This document shows, piece by piece, positions 43,401 through 52,624 of a DNA stretch of 64,000 bases; positions within the stretch are counted from its first letter, which is position 1, and each line of letters begins with the position of its first letter. The DNA is taken from positions 372,001-436,000 of the forward strand of contig CBDDKM010000003.1 in NCBI GenBank assembly GCA_965230225.1. The letters are read 5' to 3'. The position numbers and the translations under genes are program-made. The notes beneath the pieces were generated by a model that made no database searches, had not been told where the DNA came from, and worked only from the letters and a program-made list of their open reading frames with translations. Source of the DNA: CALSMU01 sp965230225 (lineage in GTDB: Bacteria > Bacteroidota > Bacteroidia > Flavobacteriales_D > Parvicellaceae).

Positions 43401-43445
43401 GGTAATAAAAGCCAGGCCAACTATCGCAAAGAATACTTTTTTCAT
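40422..43445 (-). CDS. Fusion of GH3 beta-N-acetylhexosaminidase and beta-lactamase-like serine hydrolase
   Basis: 1007 residues with an N-terminal membrane/signal segment. Residues ~50-390 are a NagZ-like GH3 domain: A-K-H-F-P-G-H-G-D-T-D-S-D-S-H (~224-238; catalytic His loop) and F-T-D-A-L-N-M-R-G (nucleophile Asp ~314). A GH3 C-terminal domain lies at ~410-590. Residues ~620-990 are a class C-type serine hydrolase: S-I-T-K (Ser ~666), Y-S-D, and a K/H-S-G-like G-H-S-G-F-T-G near the end. Such fusions occur in Bacteroidota and likely act on peptidoglycan fragments in the periplasm. Confidence 0.92.
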   Translation of the reverse strand: MKKVFFAIVGLAFITLSGFLFAGKKNTPNLELNTVETPIENEEPPFLDQKYQRWADSVFSQLSEDERIGQLFMVAAYSNRDSAHLSHLESLITNQRIGGLIFFQGGPERQAIMTNYLQAKAKVPLLISIDAEWGLAMRLDSTMKFPKQMTLGAISDDKLIYKMGTQIADQCKRLGIHVNLAPVADVNNNPNNPIINYRSFGEDKYNVSRKAIAYMNGMQDAGVMANAKHFPGHGDTDSDSHKTLPIINHTIERLDSIELYPFRQMIDSGLGSMMVAHLYIPSLDPTPNKASTLSKKIVSDLLKYDMSFKGLVFTDALNMRGVSAFYDPGKLDVEALIAGNDVLLFSEDVPKAIQEIKLAISAGKITQEEIDQRCKKILMAKAWSGLTNYHPVSLTNLHKDLHQSSTKYVNQQLFENALTLLKNENDLLPIVGLGEKKIASVSIGAENDNAFNQSIDRYCNFDAYSYPSKLNVKDINKAVEDVKGHDLLIVTIHDMNQRPYQNFGISNLINSLIDKLTENHTVILNIPGNPYCIKKLTSVSKVDALLVSYEEHPVALDLSGQLIFGGITAKGHLPVSVSDDYKLGDGIVTDKVIRMKYTLPQDLGLNDNDLKGIDNIVNEALRENVFPGCVILAAKDGKVFFHKAYGNHTYSKGALPVAPTDIYDLASITKIASSTASLMKLQGEGIVNVDSTLYHYLPDMVDSTDYKNITLKQMLTHQAGFTPWIPFYVRTMHKGKPSIEYYSIKPSDFFTKRVAENLYAHEGVRDSIFKRILSTSVSPVKKYKYSDIGYYFINEIIRRKTKLTQDQYVMETFYQPMGLGNIGYKPRDRWSLDRIPPTENDKTFRGQLIQGDVHDQGAAMLGGVCGHAGLFGNANDLGVMMQMFMQYGQYGGEQILDEDVVKLFTSSPYLKTNRNRRGIGFDKPVREGGNGPTCSKCTSGKSFGHSGFTGTITWADPESGLVYVFLSNRVNPDANNRKIISLGIRTRIQKVLTDAAAKADAKKQSGT

Positions 43446-43598
43446 GTTTTAATATCAGATTTAATTTAGTTAGGCAGGAACCATGCCTAATTATAAAAGT
43501 ACGGCAGTTAATTCTCCATTTAAATTGAAGGTACTTTTATTATTAACGGGTAGGTGTGAAGTTTAATTATTCGCAAGCAGTAATTGATTTTTTGGAAT

Positions 43599-43630
43599 AA
43601 AAAAAGGCCCTGAGTTAATCAGAGCCTTTA
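43599..43630 (-). terminator. Terminator after the 43652 gene
   Basis: AAAGGCTCTGA / TCAGGGCCTTT stem with a T-run on the minus strand. Confidence 0.8.
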
Positions 43631-43651
43631 AAACATATATCTATTTAAGAT

Positions 43652-44818
43652 TTATTCTTCTTCGATATTGGTTGTATTCTTAATGGTCTTTGAACCTGTA
43701 GAGCCGTATTCCTCAAACAGCTTAGGGTATTTCTCTTTGAATTCATTGTAACGCTCATGACCAGCCATTTGACCCGTATATAACAGGTATTGAACTTCTA
43801 ATTCTTCATCAGAGTAAGCTCTTCCTTTTTCGTCAACAATACTTCCCTTTTTAGTGTCTAATTCAATATCGTCAGCATCCGGAACCCCGTCTCCATCTCC
43901 ATCCAATGGACAACCTTTTCCATCTACTTCATATCCTAATTTAGAGTGAGGACACTCGTCAAATAGATCTGTTACTCCATCCTCATCTTCATCGTCCTGA
44001 TGCATGATTTTAGCAGCTGCATCTCTTTCGTATTCATCTGCTGTTTGAGTAATTTTTCCAAAGTTGTAAGATACAGATACAGAGAAATAGTTGAAGCGAT
44101 CATTTTTCTTGTCAGCAACAACACCATCTATAGCATCATTAAAAGCAAACGAATGTTTGTAAGAAAAGTTAGCTGTAAGGTTGTGAGTAACTTTTAATCC
44201 AAATCCAGCCTCAAAATAGGCTATAGCTCCATTTTTCTTTCCAATGGTATCTGAGATTTCAGTTTCAAAATCATAATCTCTTGAAATGATGGTAGAGTTG
44301 GCTGTACCGGTTTCTTCATCTACATCTCTGATGGTTCCATCGGACCAGTAATGATAGGTTCCATTATCGGCAGATTTAATATCTGTGAAACTAGTAAAGA
44401 AAGCATATCCAGCACCGGCTCCTACAAATGGAGTAAATGCTTTCTTACTATCTAAAATAATGTCATTGTCAAACCTGTACTGTGCTCCCAGATCAATAGC
44501 GTATAATTTAGTGGAGAAGTTATGTACCGCTTCATCCTCAGTTAATCCCCAGTGACTTAACTTATTGAATCCTATATTTCCCTTTCCAACAAATGAGTTA
44601 GAAATAGGGTGTAGGTAATAGGCATTCAGTCCTATAGTAGATGTTCTTGCTGCAGAAAACTCTTCAATCCTCATTAATTCTCCAAAATAACTGGTGGAAC
44701 CAACTCCCAGGCCAACTGCCGGTGACATATGATGGTATTCATATACGTCGTCATTGATCTGACCAAATCCTGCCAGAGTAACCAATGAAAGGGCGAAAAT
44801 ACTTGCTGTTTTTTTCAT
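43652..44818 (-). CDS. Outer-membrane beta-barrel protein with thrombospondin type 3 repeats
   Basis: 388 residues. Signal peptide ends L-A-G-F-G-Q. Residues ~30-260 alternate like an outer-membrane barrel, with V-G-A-G-A-G-Y-A-F-F and F-S-V-S-V-S-Y-N-F-G. Calcium-binding TSP3-like repeats are D-E-D-E-D-G-V-T-D-L-F-D-E-C-P and D-G-D-G-D-G-V-P-D-A-D-D. No OmpA peptidoglycan domain follows; instead there is a charged C-terminal tail. It lies 17 bases after the 1819-residue adhesin and may help display it. Confidence 0.85.
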   Translation of the reverse strand: MKKTASIFALSLVTLAGFGQINDDVYEYHHMSPAVGLGVGSTSYFGELMRIEEFSAARTSTIGLNAYYLHPISNSFVGKGNIGFNKLSHWGLTEDEAVHNFSTKLYAIDLGAQYRFDNDIILDSKKAFTPFVGAGAGYAFFTSFTDIKSADNGTYHYWSDGTIRDVDEETGTANSTIISRDYDFETEISDTIGKKNGAIAYFEAGFGLKVTHNLTANFSYKHSFAFNDAIDGVVADKKNDRFNYFSVSVSYNFGKITQTADEYERDAAAKIMHQDDEDEDGVTDLFDECPHSKLGYEVDGKGCPLDGDGDGVPDADDIELDTKKGSIVDEKGRAYSDEELEVQYLLYTGQMAGHERYNEFKEKYPKLFEEYGSTGSKTIKNTTNIEEE

Positions 44819-44835
44819 TTTTGTGAAGTAGATTA

Positions 44836-47800
44836 TTATCTAAATATGTTAATATGTCCTTTAAACGTTTTTCCTTTTATATCTATGGTATAGAAATAAC
44901 TTCCTTCAGGTACTTTTTCTCCCTCAGGTGTATATCCATCCCATGTTATTACATTACCGTATGACTTGAACACCATTTGTCCCCATCTGTTGTAAACCTG
45001 AAGGTTCACACACTCACTTAGGGTTCCTGGAACTTCTACCAGGAAGATGTCGTTCTGTCCATCATCGTTTGGTGTAAATACGTTAGGTATCATTATACTA
45101 AAGTATTCATCAAACGAATCTGCCAAGTCATTTACTGTGGTGTCTGCAACACAGCCGTCTTCATTATAGGCTGTTAGGGTCATGCTGTAGCTGTTTCCAT
45201 ATTCAAATACTACAACCGGGTCAGTCTCTATGCTAGATACTCCGTTGCTAAAGTTCCAAACATAACTGTTTGCAATAGTACTAGTATTTTCAATACTAAC
45301 CTCAATTCCATCGCATGTTATTTCAGTATCATAAGTAAATGACGGAACCGGAAGTGCATTAATTCCTATTTCTACACTAGCTTCATCCTCACATCCAGCA
45401 ATGTTGGTTACCGTTACAGAATAAGTTGTTGTAGAAGTTGGAGATGCCCATGGGTTGGCAATATTTGGATCGGTTAACCCAGCTGATGGAGACCAGCTAT
45501 AGCTATTAGCTGCAGATCCAAATACATCTAGCTGAACACTGTCTCCAAAACAGAATGCAGTATCCGGAATGGTTGCAACTCTAAATACATTAATGGTTAA
45601 AGTATCGTAGTTAATACAAGTGTTAGAATCTCTTACTGTAACAATGAAGTCCATGGTAGTATCCGGGAACGCCATTGGATTAAAGTAGGTTGGGTTGTCA
45701 ATATATTGAGCTGGATCCCAGTTGTAATATAGACCCCCAGTCGCATTCAACTGTACTGAATCACCTAAACAAATATCCACATCCGGTCCTGCATTGGCAT
45801 TCGGAAGAGGGTTCACGGTAAGCACAATGGTGTCTGTATTCACACATCCATTACCATCGGTTCCGGTAACAATATACTCAGTAGTGTCAGTAGGGAATGC
45901 TAGTGGATCTTCGATGTTGGCATCAGATAACCCTGTAGCCGGCGACCATGAGAAGCTGTTAGCTCCTGAAGCCACTAGTTGAGTAGTATCACCGATACAA
46001 ATCTGAGCATCTGGTCCAACTACTACATTTGGTAAGTTGTTTACTACTACCAGTACGGTATCTGTATTCTGACATCCGTTACCATCAGTTCCTTCTACTA
46101 CATAGTTTTGAGTAAAGATGGAAGTTGCCCACGGATCAGCGATGTTTGGATCAGAAAGATCAGTACCAGGAGTCCATACATAAGTATCAGCACCAGAAGC
46201 TCCCAGTTGAGTAGAGTCTCCGATACAAATGTTCACATCTGTACCCGCATCCACTACAGGAAGAGAGTTTACTGTTAGCGTCATGGTATCTGAGTTAATA
46301 CATCCGTTAGAGTCAGTTACTGTAACCATGTAATCAGTCGTTGCTGTAGGCCATGCCATCGGATCAAAGATGTTGGCATCACTCAAGCTGTCTGCCGGTG
46401 TCCAGGTGTAAAGATCACCACCTGAAGCTGATAGTTGAGCAGTGTCTCCCAAACAAATGGCATCATCTGCTCCTGCACTCACCGTAGGAAGAGGATTAAC
46501 AATCACCTCCATGGTATCCGTTTGAGTACACCCATTAGCATCAGTTACCGCTACCACATAAGCAGTGGTGTCCATCGGCCATGCCTGAGGACCAGCAATG
46601 CTATCATCAGAAAGATCAAGATCAGGAGTCCATACATAAGAAACTCCACCTGTAGCTCCCAGTTGAGCAGTATCACCAATACAAATTTGAATATCTGCAC
46701 CAGCATTAGCCAATGGATAAGGATTAACTGTTACCAGAACAGAATCCAGTCCCGAACAAGTGTCGTTAGTAGTGGCTACATAGAACCAGGTATCCACCGT
46801 TGGGAATGCCATTGGGTTAGCCACGTTAGGATCGTCTACCAAACCAGCAGGGGTCCAGAAGAAAGTGGTACCATTTACCGAGGTAGGAGCTCCACCAATT
46901 TGAATGGTGTCTCCCTCACAAATGGTGGTATCAGTACCAGCATCAGTAGGAACGGTAGCATTAACAAATACAGTCATGGTATCAGTATCAATACATCCAT
47001 TACCATCAGTTACTGAAAGTATGTAGATGGTAGTATCGGCAGGACCTGCCATTGGGTTATCGATGTTAGGATCAGAAAGCCCTGTAGCTGGCGACCAGCT
47101 GTAAGTTCCTCCACCGGTTGCATTGATTTGTACCTGATCACCAGGACAAACCCAAAGATCCGGTCCTGCATCAGGAGTAGGAAGTGGGTTTACATTAACC
47201 ACAACGGTATCGGTGTTGATACAATTCAGTCCATCAGCACCAGTAACAATGTACTCAGTGGTATCCGAAGGCCAAACCAGAGGATCGGCAATGTTAATGT
47301 TAGAGATAGAGTCAGCCGGAGCCCAGGTGTATCCTGTAGCACCAGTTGCAGTCAGTTGAATAGTGTCTCCAAAACAAATGTCTACATCCAGTCCTGCATC
47401 CACAGCAGGAAGTGTTTGAACAGTTACATCAACTTCAGCACTGTCTACACAACCATTAAGATCAGTTACGATGGCTTCGTAAGTAGTGGTTGTAACAGGG
47501 AAAGCTGTAGTTGTAGCCTGAGAAGGAGTACCTAGTGTAGCAGTTGGGTTCCAACTGTAGGTATCACCACCACCAGCTGTAAGCGATATGGTATCGTTAA
47601 TACAAATGGTCGTATCATTAGAAATGGTGATTACCGGAAGAGCGTTAACTGTTACATCAATGGTATCCGTATTCACACATCCATTGGCATCAGTTCCTTC
47701 TACAATGTAAGTCATGTTACCAGTTCCGGTAGCATAAGGGTTAGCAATGTTCGGATCAGAAAGATCAGTCGTTGGAGTCCATACATAAGTATCGGCCCCA

Positions 47801-50295
47801 GTTGCATTTAACTGAACAGAATCTCCAATACAATAGCTGGTATCGTTTCCGGCAAATACTACTGGAAGAGGATTTACATTTACTTGAATTGAATCAATTG
47901 CAGAACATCCATTAGCATCTGTTCCCGTAACATAATACATGGTAGTATCAGTAGGCCAAACCAGTGGGTTATTGATATTAGGATCTGAAATTGAATCGGT
48001 AGGAGTCCATACATAAGTATCGGCACCTGAAGCAGTAATTTGAATAGTGTCACCTAAACAAATGTCAACATCCAGCCCTGCATCAACAGTTGGCTGATTG
48101 TTTACCGTTACGTTTACATATCCTGTGTCTAAACAAGCTCCACTTTGAGCATACACCGTATACGTAGTGTTTGTGGTAGGGCAAGCTACTGGATTGGCTA
48201 GAGTTGAATCGTTTAATGATGCTGCCGGTTCCCATGCATAATCCTGTGCTCCGGAAGCCATTAGGTTGAAGCAATCATTAGCACAAATGCTAGTATCTGG
48301 CGTTGTTGTAAGAGTAAAGCCAACATCAACAGTAAGAGTCATGGTATCTGTAATCACACAACCAAGAGCATCAGTATTTTCTATTATATAATCGGTAGTA
48401 GCTGTAGGTGATGCCCATGGGGTGTAGCTGGTTGCATCATCTAAATCCGCTGCTGGTGACCATAAAATAGTACCAGTAGAAGAGCTACCGTTAAGTTGAA
48501 TACTATCTCCGGCACAAATAGCAGTGTCTAATCCGGCGTCTACTGTAGGGATGCTTACAAATACATTAACAGTGTCTGTTCCAACACACGAAGAACCAAT
48601 ATCCACCGTAAGTACATATTGAGTAGTATCTGAAGGGAAAGCATCTGGTGTTAAACTATTAGCATTACTTAAACTACCAGAAGGAGCCCATGTAGCTGTG
48701 TATCCCGGACTTGCAGTGGTAGTACCATTTAAAGTAATAGTATCACCAAAACAAATAGTAGTGTCATTACCAGCATTTACTATTGGAGCAGATACTACGG
48801 TAACGTCCAGTTCAATCGGTGCCGAATTACAACCAAATTGGTTGGTAGCAGAAAGCGTTAAAGTTCCGGTACCAACGCTGGTCCATTCAACATCTACCGA
48901 ATCGCCATAGTTGTTTACGATATTTCCACCGGTAATACTCCAGTTGTATGTAGTATTTGCAATAGACTGGGTAGAGTAAGTTTCCTGTAAATACTGGCAT
49001 ACAATGTTAGGACCAATAATAGTATCAGGTGGAGGGGTAGGGTTTACCGTAATTTGGTAAACGTCGTTAGTTGTTTTTGGCGGACACCCCCTATCTGTAA
49101 CAGAAACCTGGAATTGATATGGTAACGCCTGAGCCTGACCACAAGCAGTTGTCCAACAGAATTCTGTAGAAACAGTATCTAAACCAGAAACAGGAGTGTT
49201 AATGGTTGCTGGAGGGTTTACAAATGAGGCGTCAAAAATAATTCCATTAGCAGTTAGTGTTAAACTATCTCCGTTCGGATCATCATATCCAAAATCAAAA
49301 CAAAGTGTTTCTCCTTCCTCCATAGAAAATTGAGTGGAGGTAGTTCCTGCTGAAGGATCCAGATTAGGAGCTGGGTTAGCAGGACAGTTTATTACTAATA
49401 GCTGTAAATCACGTTTGGTAATACCAATTAAGTTTCCATTTCTGTATTCTTTGATTTCAACTGCTACAACATAGTTACCAGTGGCCGGAGCCATGTATGA
49501 GGTAAGTCCGGTAGTTGCATTAATGTATGAGTATCCTCCTGCTCCAAACGGTTGTGCCATGCTGTATCCTGCTGCATATATGGTAGGATCCAATGGCCAG
49601 GTAAGTGTAGCTGGTGGGTTAGGGTAGTTCCCTTGAGATCCAAATCCTTTATAAGGCTCAACGAATGAGAAAACCATTAAATCTCCATCTGGGTCATAGG
49701 CAGAGTTTAATAAAGAAGTAGTATCACCTACGCATAAGAATGGTACCGGTAAATCTGTAAATACAGGAGAACTATTTGGTACCAATGGTGGTGGGATGTA
49801 AGAGTAAAATCCATTTCCCTGGTTAACCGGATTATCAAGGTTTACGATTGCACCATTTCTACAGCAGATATCTGCATATAAATGGTATCCGTTAAAGTTG
49901 ACCGGAACATCAACAAACCCTTCGTATTTACCTTCTCTTATACAAGTTGAAGCTCCAACGCTACATCCAGGTGGTTGATCAGGCTCAATTAAAGTAGTAC
50001 TAACTAAGTTTACCGTAATCATCTGAATACGGGTTTTATCACCACCCCCTACAGGGTCGTTTTGAATGTCGTGATCATAAACACCAACCTGTTGAGTGTT
50101 TTCTGGAAAAGGAACATTAGAAGTTGGTCCACAATCTACATATATGGTATAGAGTATTTTGTAACGGTAGTTACTTCCAACCTGTCCAACGTATTCATAT
50201 CCCAAACTTCCTCCCACTAAATGGGATGCGTTTGCCTGAGAAAATAAGGTGCAGAGTAGTACTAGTGTTAGTAGGTGTTTTAAGATGGGTTTCAT
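44836..50295 (-). CDS. Giant surface protein with 15 tandem repeats and T9SS type B sorting domain
   Basis: 1819 residues. Signal peptide, then A-S-H-L-V-G-G-S-L-G-Y-E-Y (a recurrent start of such proteins). After a ~420-residue N-terminal region and an Ig/PKD-like part there are about 15 repeats of ~76 residues (~500-1650). Each carries I-C-x-G-D-T, W-x-P, S-D-P-N-I, P-T-D-T-T-x-Y, and D-x-N-G-C-x-x-x-D. A PKD-like domain follows and the tail begins P-N-V-F-T-P-N-D-D-G, a type B CTD. The repeats would form a long stalk. It is likely used in adhesion or gliding and secreted by T9SS. Repeat units differ clearly in sequence, so the array is old rather than freshly amplified. Confidence 0.92.
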   Translation of the reverse strand: MKPILKHLLTLVLLCTLFSQANASHLVGGSLGYEYVGQVGSNYRYKILYTIYVDCGPTSNVPFPENTQQVGVYDHDIQNDPVGGGDKTRIQMITVNLVSTTLIEPDQPPGCSVGASTCIREGKYEGFVDVPVNFNGYHLYADICCRNGAIVNLDNPVNQGNGFYSYIPPPLVPNSSPVFTDLPVPFLCVGDTTSLLNSAYDPDGDLMVFSFVEPYKGFGSQGNYPNPPATLTWPLDPTIYAAGYSMAQPFGAGGYSYINATTGLTSYMAPATGNYVVAVEIKEYRNGNLIGITKRDLQLLVINCPANPAPNLDPSAGTTSTQFSMEEGETLCFDFGYDDPNGDSLTLTANGIIFDASFVNPPATINTPVSGLDTVSTEFCWTTACGQAQALPYQFQVSVTDRGCPPKTTNDVYQITVNPTPPPDTIIGPNIVCQYLQETYSTQSIANTTYNWSITGGNIVNNYGDSVDVEWTSVGTGTLTLSATNQFGCNSAPIELDVTVVSAPIVNAGNDTTICFGDTITLNGTTTASPGYTATWAPSGSLSNANSLTPDAFPSDTTQYVLTVDIGSSCVGTDTVNVFVSIPTVDAGLDTAICAGDSIQLNGSSSTGTILWSPAADLDDATSYTPWASPTATTDYIIENTDALGCVITDTMTLTVDVGFTLTTTPDTSICANDCFNLMASGAQDYAWEPAASLNDSTLANPVACPTTNTTYTVYAQSGACLDTGYVNVTVNNQPTVDAGLDVDICLGDTIQITASGADTYVWTPTDSISDPNINNPLVWPTDTTMYYVTGTDANGCSAIDSIQVNVNPLPVVFAGNDTSYCIGDSVQLNATGADTYVWTPTTDLSDPNIANPYATGTGNMTYIVEGTDANGCVNTDTIDVTVNALPVITISNDTTICINDTISLTAGGGDTYSWNPTATLGTPSQATTTAFPVTTTTYEAIVTDLNGCVDSAEVDVTVQTLPAVDAGLDVDICFGDTIQLTATGATGYTWAPADSISNINIADPLVWPSDTTEYIVTGADGLNCINTDTVVVNVNPLPTPDAGPDLWVCPGDQVQINATGGGTYSWSPATGLSDPNIDNPMAGPADTTIYILSVTDGNGCIDTDTMTVFVNATVPTDAGTDTTICEGDTIQIGGAPTSVNGTTFFWTPAGLVDDPNVANPMAFPTVDTWFYVATTNDTCSGLDSVLVTVNPYPLANAGADIQICIGDTAQLGATGGVSYVWTPDLDLSDDSIAGPQAWPMDTTAYVVAVTDANGCTQTDTMEVIVNPLPTVSAGADDAICLGDTAQLSASGGDLYTWTPADSLSDANIFDPMAWPTATTDYMVTVTDSNGCINSDTMTLTVNSLPVVDAGTDVNICIGDSTQLGASGADTYVWTPGTDLSDPNIADPWATSIFTQNYVVEGTDGNGCQNTDTVLVVVNNLPNVVVGPDAQICIGDTTQLVASGANSFSWSPATGLSDANIEDPLAFPTDTTEYIVTGTDGNGCVNTDTIVLTVNPLPNANAGPDVDICLGDSVQLNATGGLYYNWDPAQYIDNPTYFNPMAFPDTTMDFIVTVRDSNTCINYDTLTINVFRVATIPDTAFCFGDSVQLDVFGSAANSYSWSPSAGLTDPNIANPWASPTSTTTYSVTVTNIAGCEDEASVEIGINALPVPSFTYDTEITCDGIEVSIENTSTIANSYVWNFSNGVSSIETDPVVVFEYGNSYSMTLTAYNEDGCVADTTVNDLADSFDEYFSIMIPNVFTPNDDGQNDIFLVEVPGTLSECVNLQVYNRWGQMVFKSYGNVITWDGYTPEGEKVPEGSYFYTIDIKGKTFKGHINIFR

Positions 50296-50460
50296 TGAAA
50301 TGTAGTTTTACGCTCTAAAGATACTTTTTTTTTGAGATCGTTGCTTGACGAAAACATTAGTTTTCAGGGTTAACGGAGATTTTGTCTGGATTTTCGGTCG
50401 CTTTGAGGAAGTATTCGGAAATAATAAAAGTTATAATATGGTTCTTCTAAAATAAAAGCT

Positions 50461-50468
50461 TACCTTTG
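50461..50468 (+). promoter_or_regulatory. -7 box (TACCTTTG) of rpsA
   Basis: Exact TAnnTTTG match with a near-consensus TGG about 19 bases upstream. The leader to the rpsA ATG is about 85 bases and may hold an autoregulatory structure, which I could not define. Confidence 0.55.
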
Positions 50469-50554
50469 CAGCCCGAATTAGAAATGCCTGGCGGTACAGG
50501 TTTGTAAAACGACTCTTGTAATTACCGATAGCAAGATACAATTTTAGATGCCAA

Positions 50555-52462
50555 ATGGCTGAAGAAAAAAAAGAAGAAGCAGTAGACAAAGTAACTGCTG
50601 AAAACACAGAAGAAACTACCGAGAGTCCTCAGGTAGAAGAAACTCCAAAAGCAGAAGTAGAAGTTAAAGAAGAAGCACCTAAGAAGAAGGCTGCTCCTAA
50701 GAAAGAAGAGAAAGCTGAAGAATTCAATTGGGATGCTTTCGAAACTGGATTAGATGCTTATACTGATCAGGAGATTATTGATTTGAATACAATGTACGAT
50801 GGTACTTTAACTCAAATCGCAGAGAAAGAAGTGATTGACGGAACAGTTATCGCTATTACCAAAAAAGAAGTTGTTGTGAATATTGGATACAAAAGTGAAG
50901 GTATCCTTGCTAAGAATGAGTTCAGATACAACCCTGATTTGAAAGTTGGTGATTCTGTTGAGTTATTTATTGAGACTCTAGAGGATAAGACAGGACAGTT
51001 AGTGGTTTCTCACAAAACTGCTCGTATCCACAGAGCTTGGCAAAAAGTTAATCAAGTTCTTGAAACTGGTGAAGTTATTACTGGTTATGTTAAATGTAGA
51101 ACTAAAGGTGGTTTAATTGCAGATGTATTTGGAATTGAAGCATTCTTACCTGGTTCTCAAATCGATGTGAAGCCAATTAGAGATTACGATCAATATGTTG
51201 GTAAAAACATGGAGTTCAAAGTGGTGAAAATTAACAACGAATTCAAAAACGTTGTTGTTTCTCATAAAGCACTTATCGAAGCTGAATTGGAAGAGCAGAA
51301 AAAACTTATCATGTCTGGACTTGAAAAAGGACAGGTATTGGAAGGAACTGTTAAGAACATTACTTCGTACGGTGTATTTATCGATCTTGGAGGTGTTGAT
51401 GGTCTTATCCACATTACTGACCTTTCTTGGGGGCGTGTTAATCACCCAGAAGAATTGGTTCAATTGGATCAAAAAATCAACGTTGTTATCCTTGATTTCG
51501 ATGATGACAAGAAAAGAATTGCATTGGGTCTTAAACAACTTAGTTCTCATCCTTGGGAAGCATTGGATGAAAACATCAAAGTGGGTGACACTGTTAAAGG
51601 AAAAGTTGTTGTATTGGCAGACTATGGTGCATTTGTTGAGATCGCTCCAGGTGTTGAAGGGTTGATCCACGTTTCAGAAATGAGCTGGAGCCAACACTTG
51701 AGAACTGCTAACGACTTCTTGAAAGTAGGAGACGAAGTAGAAGCTCAAGTATTAACACTTGATAGAGAAGAAAGAAAAATGTCTCTTGGTATCAAGCAAT
51801 TAATGCCAGATCCATGGGAAGGAATTGAAGAGAAATACCCAGTTGAATCTAAGCACAAAGCTGTAGTGAAGAACTTCACTAACTTCGGTGTGTTTGTTGA
51901 ACTGGAAGAAGGTATTGACGGATTGATTCACATTTCTGACCTATCTTGGGAGAAGAAAATCAAGCATCCATCTGAATTCTGCGCTGTAGGAGATGAGATG
52001 GAAGTAGTAGTTCTTGAATTAGACAAAGAGAACAGAAGATTGAGCTTAGGACACAAACAATTGGAAGAGAACCCATGGGATGTGTACGAAACTCTATTCG
52101 CATTAGACTCTGTTCACGAAGGAACTGTTGTTAGAATTAAAGACAAAGCAGGTATCGTTTCTCTACCTTACGGAATTGAAGGATTCTGCCCTGTTAAGCA
52201 CATGAAGAAAGAAGATGAAACTTCTCTTGGAATGGAAGAAAAAGCTAACTTCAAAATCATCGAGTTCAATAAAGAAGGAAAGAAAATTATCGTTTCTCAT
52301 ACATTGATCTGGGGTGAAGTTCAGGAGCAAAGAAGAAAAACTCAAGCAGCTAACACTAGAAAAGCTGTTAAGAATGTAAATGATAATCAAGAGAAATCTA
52401 CTCTTGGAGATCTAGATGTTCTTGCTGAGTTGAAAGCGAAAATGGAAAAAGGAGATAAATAA
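50555..52462 (+). CDS. rpsA: 30S ribosomal protein S1
   Basis: 635 residues. A lysine/glutamate/alanine-rich N-terminal tail (~60 residues) precedes six S1 RNA-binding domains. The central ones show repeated V-x-G-L-I-H-I-S-D-L-S-W and A-L-G-L-K-Q-L motifs (G-V-D-G-L-I-H-I-T-D-L-S-W near residue 285). S1 unfolds mRNA on the ribosome; in Bacteroidota, which lack strong Shine-Dalgarno usage, it still binds the 30S. The charged N-terminal extension is common in this phylum. Confidence 0.97.
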   Translation: MAEEKKEEAVDKVTAENTEETTESPQVEETPKAEVEVKEEAPKKKAAPKKEEKAEEFNWDAFETGLDAYTDQEIIDLNTMYDGTLTQIAEKEVIDGTVIAITKKEVVVNIGYKSEGILAKNEFRYNPDLKVGDSVELFIETLEDKTGQLVVSHKTARIHRAWQKVNQVLETGEVITGYVKCRTKGGLIADVFGIEAFLPGSQIDVKPIRDYDQYVGKNMEFKVVKINNEFKNVVVSHKALIEAELEEQKKLIMSGLEKGQVLEGTVKNITSYGVFIDLGGVDGLIHITDLSWGRVNHPEELVQLDQKINVVILDFDDDKKRIALGLKQLSSHPWEALDENIKVGDTVKGKVVVLADYGAFVEIAPGVEGLIHVSEMSWSQHLRTANDFLKVGDEVEAQVLTLDREERKMSLGIKQLMPDPWEGIEEKYPVESKHKAVVKNFTNFGVFVELEEGIDGLIHISDLSWEKKIKHPSEFCAVGDEMEVVVLELDKENRRLSLGHKQLEENPWDVYETLFALDSVHEGTVVRIKDKAGIVSLPYGIEGFCPVKHMKKEDETSLGMEEKANFKIIEFNKEGKKIIVSHTLIWGEVQEQRRKTQAANTRKAVKNVNDNQEKSTLGDLDVLAELKAKMEKGDK

Positions 52463-52485
52463 TCCCTTTTTACAATTCATATTTA

Positions 52486-52519
52486 AAAGCCGTTAGCAGT
52501 TTGTTAACGGCTTTTTTTG
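52486..52519 (+). terminator. rpsA terminator
   Basis: AAGCCGTTA / TTAACGGCTT stem followed by a seven-T run. Confidence 0.85.
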
Positions 52520-52582
52520 TGGCTGTTAAAAAATGGAATAGAAATTATGAGAGGAAATTTCTGAATTTCTAAATTCAATTAT

Positions 52583-52590
52583 TACCTTTG
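52583..52590 (+). promoter_or_regulatory. -7 box (TACCTTTG) of sucD
   Basis: Exact TAnnTTTG match, 34 bases before the ATG at 52625; a CTG stands where the -33 TTG is expected. Confidence 0.55.
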
Positions 52591-52624
52591 ATAGCCTTAT
52601 ATATAAGACTAAAAAATACAAACA

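Noticed and set aside
46435..47535. Antisense frames of 193 and 135 codons inside the 15-repeat adhesin
   Set aside because: Their periodic Ser/Ile/Thr sequence follows the repeat codons of the opposite strand. No start context or family sign.
44836..50295. Regularly spaced repeats resembling a CRISPR or satellite array
   Set aside because: Spacing is ~228 bp, the repeats are in frame, and they diverge as protein repeats. No short identical repeats with unique spacers.
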